Below, one piece after another: positions 33,487 through 40,140 of a stretch of DNA of 40,140 bases (positions are counted from its first letter, which is position 1; every line of letters starts with the position of its first letter). The stretch is from the NCBI RefSeq assembly GCF_000337575.1, contig NZ_AOIM01000015.1, positions 54,794 through 94,933 of the forward strand. Direction: 5' to 3'. The DNA is from Natrialba hulunbeirensis JCM 10989 (GTDB lineage Archaea > Halobacteriota > Halobacteria > Halobacteriales > Natrialbaceae). The notes beneath the pieces are model-generated. The model made no database searches and had not been told where the DNA came from. It saw only the letters and a list, made by a program, of their open reading frames with translations. Made by a program: the position numbers and the translations under genes.

Positions 33487-34086
33487 TCAAAACTCGTGGA
33501 CGTCGAACGGGTTCGCAGCCGCTACAAACACAACCTGATCGAGAAGCGTCCCCGATCCGCCGTCTTCGAGGACCGTCGTATCGAGAACGATATCCACGCG
33601 CGCAGACTCTCCCGGACCGAACGACGCGGCTCGGACCGGAGCAGTCAGATCACTCTGCCCGCCATCCGGCCAGCTCTCCGTGGGAACGAACTGCACAACG
33701 TCTTCCGGGAGCGTTTCAGTTACGTCCTCGCCATCCGCAAAGAGGCGGGCACTGACTGCGCCACGGTCGTGCGGTCCCGAGACGTTTGATCCCTGGTATC
33801 GGAGTGTGAACGCTTCCGCGAGTCGTGTTACGGCGTTTTGATTAACTCCTTCACCGGCTGTGACACTTCCATCGAGTCGCACGCGAAACTGACCCGTCTC
33901 GTCCTGATCGACGAAGTCGGTCGAGTTCTCGGTCGCATCCAGTGCAAGATAGGCCGCCGAATCGTCTGCAACCGTTACGGAAACCGAGCGGCTTGCTTCG
34001 ACACTCGAGAACGCACCCGTTCCGAGTATCGTACCTGTTCCTGCGGTGAGGGCTCCCATTCCGAGTATGACTGTGCGTCGTTTCAT
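33487..34086 (-). CDS. DUF1102 (TasA-like) secreted protein
   Basis: A 199-residue DUF1102 protein: MKRRTVILGMGALTAGTGTI then LGTGAFSSVEASRSVSVTVADDSAAYLAL. The domain continues with TGQFRVRLDGSVTAGEGVNQNAVTRLAEAFTLRY and ends with VDIVLDTTVLEDG. The ATG at 34086 fits the family; a frame to 34257 is non-coding in character. It is a separate transcription unit from the other two, with a 278-bp gap. The conserved motif after the leader (SVxVxxDxxAYLxL) is shared with the other three paralogues here. Confidence 0.82.
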   Translation of the reverse strand: MKRRTVILGMGALTAGTGTILGTGAFSSVEASRSVSVTVADDSAAYLALDATENSTDFVDQDETGQFRVRLDGSVTAGEGVNQNAVTRLAEAFTLRYQGSNVSGPHDRGAVSARLFADGEDVTETLPEDVVQFVPTESWPDGGQSDLTAPVRAASFGPGESARVDIVLDTTVLEDGGSGTLLDQVVFVAAANPFDVHEF

Positions 34087-34642
34087 TGGTCGAGTTGGTT
34101 GTCTTTTAGTCGGCACCCCCGGGCGAAGCGACGAATACCCGCTCTGAAAGCGGGTTCTGCTCGGACGACAACGCTTCGATGAGGGACTAGTTCGGTGGTG
34201 GTTCGTCTTAGTTATTGTAATTGGTGAGTGTACGAAATGCTGTGAACCAGAGAGCATGTTCAGGCTGTGCCAGAACGGCGATTCGGACCGATCATGCGAC
34301 GAACGTGGGAGAGAGTGGGAGAGAGTGGTGAAGCATTGACGCTGGAACCGGTGACGAACACTGCTGGATAACGGACACCTGCAGACGCAGTCGGTTGCAG
34401 GTCCCGTATTGGCGCAGTTGACCGTCGTTCAAGCTCGACCAGAGCATGGACAACCGCTAGATATGTGCTGTTGACTCCGTGCCGATCAGGTATCACTACG
34501 CTTGACGAACGGTACGCAGACTCATGTGCTACACTCACTCACTGATAATGCCCTGAAATCGCGTGCTATCGAACGTCTACTACCTGCTCTCGTCCACATC
34601 CCGGATTGGTAATAGCCGAGTTTACTTCAGAAACCTTGAACG
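34087..34642. other. Mostly non-coding region before the winged-helix gene
   Basis: About 550 bp between a DUF1102 gene and the regulator gene. A minus-strand frame at 34260-34538 could encode 92 residues whose middle (STYLAVVHALVELERRSTAPIRDLQPT) loosely resembles a HalOD1 domain, but the match is weak and the end is not. I treat it as an unproven remnant. No other feature is visible. Confidence 0.4.
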
Positions 34643-34660
34643 ATAGATAGATTTATCTAT
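34643..34660. promoter_or_regulatory. Palindrome over the TATA box of the winged-helix gene
   Basis: ATAGATA, spacer GATT, TATCTAT: a perfect 7-bp inverted repeat. The right half plus the spacer (TTTATCTAT, about 34652-34660) is TATA-like and lies about 27 nt upstream of the ATG at 34683. A protein bound here would block the promoter, so self-repression by the winged-helix product is plausible. Confidence 0.55.
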
Positions 34661-34682
34661 AGAAATGTTGACCCACCAACTG

Positions 34683-35309
34683 ATGCGGGGGACCGGAATT
34701 GACTACACAACGGACGTACACGTCTCACAATCGAGTCAGGATGGGCTCACCGAGGACGAACTCTTCGAGTTGCTGTCGAACCGGCGACGGCGACACATTC
34801 TCCACACGCTCATTACCGAAACCGAGCAGGTCGATATCGGGACGCTCTCACAGGAGATCGCCGCCGAAGAAGACGAGCTCGCGTTCGACGAAGTAACGAG
34901 TAGCGACCGAAAGCGCGTCTACACTGCACTCCAGCAATCACACCTTCCGAAGATGGACAACGCGGGCGTACTCGAGTTCAACCGTGATCGTGGCACCGTC
35001 GAAGCGACGCCCGCGCTCGAGGATGTCGAAATTTACATGGATGTCGTCCGAGGGCGGGAGCTTCCGTGGAGTGACTACTATCTGGGACTGACGGCGGTTA
35101 TCGCCGTCGTTCTCGGGGGTGCGACGCTTGGACTCCCACCGTTTAGCTTCCTGACGATGACTGCGTGGGTCGCGTTTGTCGTCGTCGCACTCGGCGTTTC
35201 GTCGATCTCACACCGGTATTACGCGCGCAAGAACCGCCTTGGAATCGGGTCATCACCACCAGGGAGTACTGATACTGAACTCGAGTATGACGAGTCTGCG
35301 TCCAGGTAA
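34683..35309 (+). CDS. Membrane-tethered winged-helix regulator
   Basis: A 208-residue protein. The N-terminal part (about 25-110) is a winged helix of the haloarchaeal ArsR-like kind (LTEDELFELLSNRRRRHILHTL, RKRVYTALQQSHLPKMDNAGV). Two TM helices follow (YYLGLTAVIAVVLGGATLGL, AWVAFVVVALGVSSISHRYY), so the DNA-binding domain hangs at the membrane. Such one-component membrane regulators are common in haloarchaea; the signal is unknown. The ATG at 34683 is chosen over 34665 because the TATA element lies about 27 nt before it. Position between DUF1102 genes suggests it controls the surface-protein locus. Confidence 0.75.
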   Translation: MRGTGIDYTTDVHVSQSSQDGLTEDELFELLSNRRRRHILHTLITETEQVDIGTLSQEIAAEEDELAFDEVTSSDRKRVYTALQQSHLPKMDNAGVLEFNRDRGTVEATPALEDVEIYMDVVRGRELPWSDYYLGLTAVIAVVLGGATLGLPPFSFLTMTAWVAFVVVALGVSSISHRYYARKNRLGIGSSPPGSTDTELEYDESASR

Positions 35310-35366
35310 CGACGTGGGAAGAGCAGGGCAGTCGGTTCAACGGAGCGAGAGACCAGAACGAGGCCT

Positions 35367-35561
35367 ATGAGAGACAGCACAGAGACGAACGGAACGACAG
35401 AGATGGGGCGAGACGACAGTCAGAACGGTGTTGCCGAATCTGGACGAATTGGCGGATACAAGCGGCAGAAACGGGGCAAGCGAGACAGGCAAGACAAGCG
35501 GCACGAGCGGGGAGTGGCACTGAACAGAAATGAGACACACCGCGGACAGACAGCGCAATGA
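35367..35561 (+). CDS. Possible small basic protein overlapping the next start
   Basis: A 64-residue frame (MRDSTETNGTTEMGRDD start) that is Arg/Lys/Gln rich and ends in an ATGA overlap with the next gene. Translational coupling is possible. Its composition is unlike the acidic neighbours, so it could equally be a chance frame. Confidence 0.3.
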   Translation: MRDSTETNGTTEMGRDDSQNGVAESGRIGGYKRQKRGKRDRQDKRHERGVALNRNETHRGQTAQ

Positions 35562-36757
35562 AACGGACACGGCGTGGCGCGCTTGCACTGATCGTCGGTT
35601 CGAGTAGCCTACTTGCGGTCGAAACGCTCGGGTACTCGAGTGGCAGTGTAGATCGGTCGCTCAACGTCGATGTTGTCGACGACGAGCGGGCGTATCTGGG
35701 GCTCGATGAGGAGAGTCCGAACGACGGACGGTTGTTCGACAGTTCGCGGCTGGCACCGGCGGTGTTCGACATTGCGAATCAGTTTCCGGTGCCGATCGAG
35801 GTTTCGGTTGCACTCGAGGCTGGTGACGGTAGTGAGAAAGTGACGAGGAGTGAGCGTACCGACGGAAACGAGAACGGGAACGCGAACGCGAACAGAGGCG
35901 GAACCGAGAACCACCAGCAACCCGACAATACCAGGCCTGATCTCCGAGTCGGTACCCTCAACGCAGACAACTACATCATACCGGGAATCCACGCGTCACT
36001 CGCTCCCGGTACCCAACAGTCCAGACTCGCCATCGATCTGAACCCCTGTGGCATCAGTCGCGGCGAACTCGCCGCCGAGCGGTCCGGAACGCTCCACATT
36101 ACCGCCAAAAACAGTGCCACTGCCGCAGAGGGATCGGAAGCGATGGCGACAGTATCCAGATCGTTCGTACTCGAGTCGAATCTGCTCGCACGGATCGGCG
36201 TGCCGTGGTCAGATGCAGTTGCGGTGGTTAGAGAGCACCACGACGCCGAACTGGTGATCGAAGTCGTCGACTGTCCGAGCGGAGAAACCAGGGCTCGTCT
36301 CGAGAGTGGGCTACGACTGCCGGGGATTCTGCGGCTGGTTCCGGAAGTCGATGGAGAGTCGAGTTCACGACGACCGCAGCAAGAGTACCACGAGATCGTT
36401 GTCGATTCGACCGACGAAATCGAGGCATCGATTGAGGGGACGATGTCAAATGCGCCCGAAAATGGTGGCAGTGGGTCGGGAGAGAACCCCGGAAGTGGTC
36501 CTGAAAACGATCCAGGTGAGACGCCCGGAAACGGCTCAGGAAATGGGTCAGGGAACGGATCGCCGAGTACATCCGACGACGGGGACAGTGAGGACACCGA
36601 ATCTACCGAAGACAACGAAACTGACGACGGAGCGACACAGCAGGGCCAGGGTAGTGAGCCGTACGTCGAACTTGCACCCGACTCACTCACCCAGGGTGAA
36701 GCGAGCGCTGACGTTTCAACTGAAACGATTCGAATCCCGTTTCCGACGACTGACTGA
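35558..36757 (+). CDS. TasA/DUF1102-related secreted protein with long disordered tail
   Basis: A 399-residue exported protein. The leader (MKRTRRGALALIVGSSSLLAV) is followed by SGSVDRSLNVDVVDDERAYLGL, which shares the RSLNVDVxDDxxAYLGL pattern of the three DUF1102 genes. The domain has a second Asn-rich insertion (NENGNANANRGGTEN, near 105-120) and the C-terminus (about 290-375) is a Gly/Ser/Asn/Pro/Asp/Glu low-complexity stretch. There are two Cys residues (NPCGISR and VVDCPSGE). I infer a larger or adhesive member of the same surface system. Start ATG 35558, overlapping the 35367 frame by four bases. Confidence 0.72.
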   Translation: MKRTRRGALALIVGSSSLLAVETLGYSSGSVDRSLNVDVVDDERAYLGLDEESPNDGRLFDSSRLAPAVFDIANQFPVPIEVSVALEAGDGSEKVTRSERTDGNENGNANANRGGTENHQQPDNTRPDLRVGTLNADNYIIPGIHASLAPGTQQSRLAIDLNPCGISRGELAAERSGTLHITAKNSATAAEGSEAMATVSRSFVLESNLLARIGVPWSDAVAVVREHHDAELVIEVVDCPSGETRARLESGLRLPGILRLVPEVDGESSSRRPQQEYHEIVVDSTDEIEASIEGTMSNAPENGGSGSGENPGSGPENDPGETPGNGSGNGSGNGSPSTSDDGDSEDTESTEDNETDDGATQQGQGSEPYVELAPDSLTQGEASADVSTETIRIPFPTTD

Positions 36758-36862
36758 CCCCGAAACCGGCACTTCGAACGGGGTTTTCAGGTTCAAGTGT
36801 CACGTTCAGCTTTCACCGTCCTGCTTTCGAGAGGGCTGCTCGTAGTTGCTGGACAGTCACGC

Positions 36863-37783
36863 TCAGTGACGGGCCAGAATCCCATCGGCGAACCGCTCCA
36901 GTCCACGCTCTGCATTCTCGTTTTCAACCGAGACGATCACGTGGTCGAGACCCAGCGCGTCGAGTCGCTCAAAATAGTCCTGGAACCACTCCATTCCGGC
37001 CCGATAGCCGAGATGAAGCGGTTCTGGCTCCGCACCAGGGTCGTCGGCGAATTCGACGCGAACCGCAATAGCGAAGGGCTTCTCGCCGGCGGCCTCGCGC
37101 CACTGCTCGAGGTAGCTCTCGAGTGTCGGCTCTGGCAGATGGTAGAACAGCCAGCCGTCGCCGTGCTCGGCGATCCAGGCGTCGGACTGGCGTGCGTTGC
37201 CGGTCGGCAACAGTGGAATCGTCTCCGTCGTCGGCGTCGGAACGAGATCGAGATCGCCTGCAAGGTGGCCCCACTGGCCCTCGCGTTCGACGAAGTCCTC
37301 GCGCCAGAGCGCGCGGACGGTTTCGACGGCTTCGCGAAACAGCGCGCCGCGGTCCTCGCGTTCGACGCCGAACGCCGCATACTCGGGGTCGCGGTCGCCG
37401 GAGGCCACACCGAGGACGAGCCGGCCGTCCGAGAGCTGGTCCACCGTCGCGGCGGATTTCGCGACGTGAATCGGGTGCCGAAGCGGAAGAACGACACTCG
37501 AGGTGCCGAGTGCGATTTCGTCGGTGTGTGCCGCGACGTGTGAGAGCCACGGCCAGGTGTCGAACGTCTGGCCGGCATCCCCGAATTTCGGCCAGTAGGT
37601 CGGGACGTCACGCGCCCAGAGTCCGTCGAAGCCGAGTGTCTCGGCTCGCTGTGCGAGTTGTATCTCGGCTCCAACGTCAGGCATCGACCGATTCGTACCC
37701 GTTATGGGGAAGCCAGCACCGAACGTCAGACCGTCACCACCGAACAGCCGCCGATAGCCAGCGTTTTCGTGTCCAGTCGGCAT
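36863..37783 (-). CDS. Luciferase-like (LLM-class) oxidoreductase
   Basis: A 306-residue LLM-class flavin/F420-dependent oxidoreductase. It has the TIM-barrel opening GDGLTFGAGFPITG and GFDGLWARDVPTYWP, then TDEIALGTSSVVLPLRHPIHVAKSAATVDQLSDGRLVLGVASGDRDPEYAAFG, the standard core of this family, and an LYRG-like C-terminal loop. In haloarchaea the cofactor is often F420. The substrate is unknown. It is convergent with the TasA-related gene (105-bp gap) and divergent in no clear operon. Start ATG 37783. Confidence 0.87.
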   Translation of the reverse strand: MPTGHENAGYRRLFGGDGLTFGAGFPITGTNRSMPDVGAEIQLAQRAETLGFDGLWARDVPTYWPKFGDAGQTFDTWPWLSHVAAHTDEIALGTSSVVLPLRHPIHVAKSAATVDQLSDGRLVLGVASGDRDPEYAAFGVEREDRGALFREAVETVRALWREDFVEREGQWGHLAGDLDLVPTPTTETIPLLPTGNARQSDAWIAEHGDGWLFYHLPEPTLESYLEQWREAAGEKPFAIAVRVEFADDPGAEPEPLHLGYRAGMEWFQDYFERLDALGLDHVIVSVENENAERGLERFADGILARH

Positions 37784-37865
37784 TCGTCCGAGCTATCGGT
37801 GCCGAGCGGATGACGGTATCGGTCTGTACGCACGCCGAGGGGAAACGCCACAGTCGATGGCCTGC

Positions 37866-38936
37866 TCACAGATCGACTTCGAACGGCGCGAACTCGTCCG
37901 CACGGCTCGCGAACGCGCCAAGCAGCGTCGCAATCTCCTCGAGATCGTCCGTATCGATCACTTCGACGGGCGTGTGCATGTAGCGATTTGGTACGCTGAC
38001 CACCTGCGAGGGGATCGCCCCCGCCGCAGTGAAGAAACTGTCCGCGTCCGTCCCGGTTCCGCGACCGAGCGCTTCGACCTGCAACTCGAGTGTCCGCTCG
38101 TCCGCGATCGATCGCAGCGCGTCGAAGACGGCCGGATGGTTCGTGCTACCGCGGCCGAGCGCTGGGCCACCGCCGAGTTCCATCTGACTCGTCTTCTCGC
38201 TCGGCGCGGAGGGGTAGTCGACCGCGTGACCGACGTCGACAACGAGGACGGCGTCGGGTTCGAGGTCGAAGCCGACCATCTGTGCACCCTTTCGGCCGAC
38301 TTCCTCCTGAACCGTGGAGACGGCGTAGACGGTCGCATCGGTGCCGGTTTCGACGGCTTGGCGGAAGCCTTCGGCTGCTGCCCACGTCCCGACGCGGTTG
38401 TCGAGCCCGCGGCCGGCGAGGCGCGTCTCCGAGAGCCACGAGACCGTCGAGGAGAACGTGATCGGATCGCCGATCTCGATGCGCTCGCGCGCCGCGTCCT
38501 CGCTTTCGGCACCGATGTCGATCCAGAGATCGTCGATGTCGGCTTCTGACTCGTCTTCGCGAAGGTGGATCGCGTTCTGCCCGATCACACCCTCGACGGA
38601 CTCGTCGGCGGCGTGAATCGTAACGTGCTGGCCCTGTGCGACCGTCGGATCAGTACCGCCGACGCGGCCTGGTCGGACAAAACCGTTGTCGTCGATCGAC
38701 TTGACGAGGAAGCCGATTTCGTCCACGTGGCCGGTAAGCGCGATTTCGGGTGCGTCACCGTCGTCGGCACTGGCCCCCTCGTGTACCGCAACCGCGTTTC
38801 CGTAGGCGTCCGTCCGAACTTCGTCTGCGAACTGGCTGACGTAGTCGATCCAGACGCGCTGGCCGCGCGTTTCGTAGCCCGATGGCGAGGGCGTCTCGAG
38901 TAGATCCGTGAGAAAGGTACGCGAATCGTCGTGCAT
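37866..38936 (-). CDS. M42-family metalloaminopeptidase
   Basis: A 356-residue M42 peptidase (glutamyl/TET-type aminopeptidase). Ligands and catalytic residues are visible: GHVDEIG with His70 and Asp72, GRGLDNRVG with Asp179, QEEVGRKGA with Glu211 and Glu212, VVDVGHA with Asp234 and a final MHTPVEVID histidine. M42 enzymes trim peptides and form dodecameric TET complexes in the cytoplasm. The ATG at 38936 is chosen because the frame to 39041 adds an implausible leader. It is 82 bp downstream of nothing related; the luciferase-like gene follows on the same strand. Confidence 0.9.
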   Translation of the reverse strand: MHDDSRTFLTDLLETPSPSGYETRGQRVWIDYVSQFADEVRTDAYGNAVAVHEGASADDGDAPEIALTGHVDEIGFLVKSIDDNGFVRPGRVGGTDPTVAQGQHVTIHAADESVEGVIGQNAIHLREDESEADIDDLWIDIGAESEDAARERIEIGDPITFSSTVSWLSETRLAGRGLDNRVGTWAAAEGFRQAVETGTDATVYAVSTVQEEVGRKGAQMVGFDLEPDAVLVVDVGHAVDYPSAPSEKTSQMELGGGPALGRGSTNHPAVFDALRSIADERTLELQVEALGRGTGTDADSFFTAAGAIPSQVVSVPNRYMHTPVEVIDTDDLEEIATLLGAFASRADEFAPFEVDL

Positions 38937-39129
38937 AGTGATCGATTCGAACCGTTGTACTTTACGTCCCGTGGTTTCCGTGTCGTCACGGTTGGCCGGT
39001 TTCGCCACTGGTGGGTGGAGTTGGGAAGACTGTGGAGTCAACGGTTTTCGGTCGGCGCGTAAAAATGAAGACTAGTTGTCGAGCGGTCGAGCCGGGCGTG
39101 ATCAGTGACCAGCGGTCAGCGGTCAGCGA

Positions 39130-40118
39130 TCAGTCGTCAGCCGGCGTCGCGCCGCTTGCGCCCTCTGCCTGCTCGCGCGTCCAGGCGAGCTTGCCACCGG
39201 CGGCGAGGATGTCGCGCTCGCGCTCGGAGGCGTCGAGGGTTGCGGTGAACTCGTCGTCGCCAACGCGGACGGTGAATTCTTCCTGACCGCTCGTGACGGC
39301 GTCGTAGACGTCGTCGACGATCTCGACCTCGTCGCCCTGGTCGATCGACTCGTAGGTGTCCTCGTCGATCGTCAGCGGGACGATACCGAAGTTGAAGAGG
39401 TTCGCACGGTGGATCCGGGCGAAGCTCTGTGCGAGGACGGCCTCGATGCCGAGGTACATCGGACAGAGGGCTGCGTGTTCACGCGAGGAGCCCTGGCCGT
39501 AGTTCTCGCCGGCGACGAGGAAGCCGCCGTCGGCGTCGAGTGCGCGCTCGGCGAAGGTGTCGTCGACACGCGAGAGGGTGAACTCAGAGAGCTTGGGGAC
39601 GTTCGACCGGTACATCAGGATGTCCTGCGTTGCAGGGATGATGTGGTCGGTCGTGATGTTGTCCTCCATCTTGAGGAGTGCCTCACCCTCGACGTCGCTA
39701 CTGAGCTGGTCGCGGATCGGCACGTCGCCGATGTTCGGACCCTTGATGAGTTCGTCGTCGACGGCTTCGTCGGGTGCGATGAGGTCCGTCTTGGAACCGT
39801 CGTACTCTTCGGGGAGTTCGACGCCTGGGGCCTCGAGATCCTCTTCTTCCTCTTCGAGGTCTCGTGGGTCGATGATCTCGCCCTTGATCGCCGCGGCGGC
39901 GGCGACCTCCGGCGAACAGAGGTAGACGTTGTCGTCTTCGATACCCGAGCGACCCTCGAAGTTGCGGTTGAACGTCCGCAGCGAGACGGAGTCGCTCGCT
40001 GGCACGTGACCGATACCGATACAGGCACCGCAGGTTGCCTCGGAGAAGTTGACGCCGGCGGCCATCATCTCCGCGACCCAGCCCTCACGGGCGAGCATCT
40101 CGGAGGCCTGCTTCGAAC
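39130..40118 (-). CDS. acn: Aconitate hydratase, C-terminal part, truncated by contig edge
   Basis: About 330 residues of aconitase, the Fe-S enzyme that turns citrate into isocitrate in the TCA cycle. The visible part holds the Fe-S cysteine pair ([13 protein letters not shown]), the [16 protein letters not shown] segment, an acidic linker ([17 protein letters not shown]) and the swivelling domain 4 with [13 protein letters not shown] and [17 protein letters not shown]. The N-terminal domains and start codon are cut off by the adapter at 40119; the last readable codons before the edge give GSKQASEM. No stop or frameshift occurs inside. Confidence 0.93.
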
Positions 40119-40140
40119 CTGTCTCTTATACACATCTCTG
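40119..40140. other. Nextera/Tn5 adapter sequence at contig edge
   Basis: CTGTCTCTTATACACATCT (40119-40137) is the reverse complement of the Tn5 mosaic end, followed by CTG from the adapter. It matches the left-edge sequence in inverted orientation. The aconitase frame runs directly into it. Confidence 0.97.

Noticed and set aside
34260-34538. HalOD1-domain protein
   Set aside because: Only a weak match over about 25 residues; the rest has no resemblance. Kept as an uncertain remnant only.
1-40140. tRNA or rRNA genes
   Set aside because: No stretch with tRNA arms or rRNA-like conservation was recognised on either strand by reading; a covariance-model search would settle it.

Overview
This window looks like chromosomal DNA from a haloarchaeon, probably of the Natrialbaceae (Natrialba/Natronococcus type). 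Proteins are very acidic, GC content is high with short AT-rich promoter islands, many genes look leaderless with a TATA element about 26-27 nt before the start codon, and protein families typical of haloarchaea recur (KaiC-like ATPases, UspA clusters, TM-anchored winged-helix proteins, DUF1102 and DUF5305 proteins). Ribosomal protein eS6 is of the archaeal type. Both ends of the window carry the 19-bp Tn5/Nextera mosaic end, so the contig edges are library artefacts and the genes there (RNB ribonuclease, aconitase) are truncated by adapter sequence.

Layout. 1-5.2 kb, mostly minus strand: an RNB-domain ribonuclease, a histidine kinase with a receiver-like N-terminus, a double-domain KaiC-like ATPase, a PhnP-like metallo-beta-lactamase (MBL) enzyme and a degenerate nucleotidyltransferase. 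5.3-10.3 kb: a small membrane protein, an AAA ATPase with a His/Asp tail, three UspA proteins, a GNAT acetyltransferase and an Lrp/AsnC regulator. 10.3-13.8 kb is an accessory island: an internally deleted IS5-type element with recognisable inverted repeats and a broken transposase, a membrane protein, a Tat-exported unknown protein, and a divergent Tat-exported precursor with a 14-cysteine C-terminal peptide resembling microhalocin precursors.

13.9-19.3 kb: a DHH/DHHA1 phosphoesterase, a 7-TM protein, a membrane-anchored Mrr-type endonuclease with a zinc finger, a beta-CASP ribonuclease carrying an insertion of two perfect hairpins, and a small membrane protein. 19.3-26.4 kb: a degenerate isoprenoid-synthase-like protein, a TetR regulator with an 18-bp-repeat-encoded tail, eS6, several haloarchaeal unknowns, a PadR regulator with a palindrome at its promoter, and a SolA/MSOX-type flavin oxidase.

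26.5-36.8 kb appears to be one functional locus: a DUF5305 membrane protein, an ER/archaeal-type (SipW-like) signal peptidase I, a secreted C-terminally anchored protein, three DUF1102 proteins and a fourth related secreted protein with a long Gly/Ser/Asn/acidic tail, plus a membrane-tethered winged-helix regulator. DUF1102 proteins share the short hydrophobic leader followed by GTGAFS and a beta-rich domain that recalls TasA/camelysin. I infer a TasA-like extracellular fibre or surface-protein system with its own signal peptidase. The window ends with housekeeping genes: a luciferase-like oxidoreductase, an M42 aminopeptidase and the C-terminal part of aconitase. I saw no tRNA, rRNA or CRISPR array.
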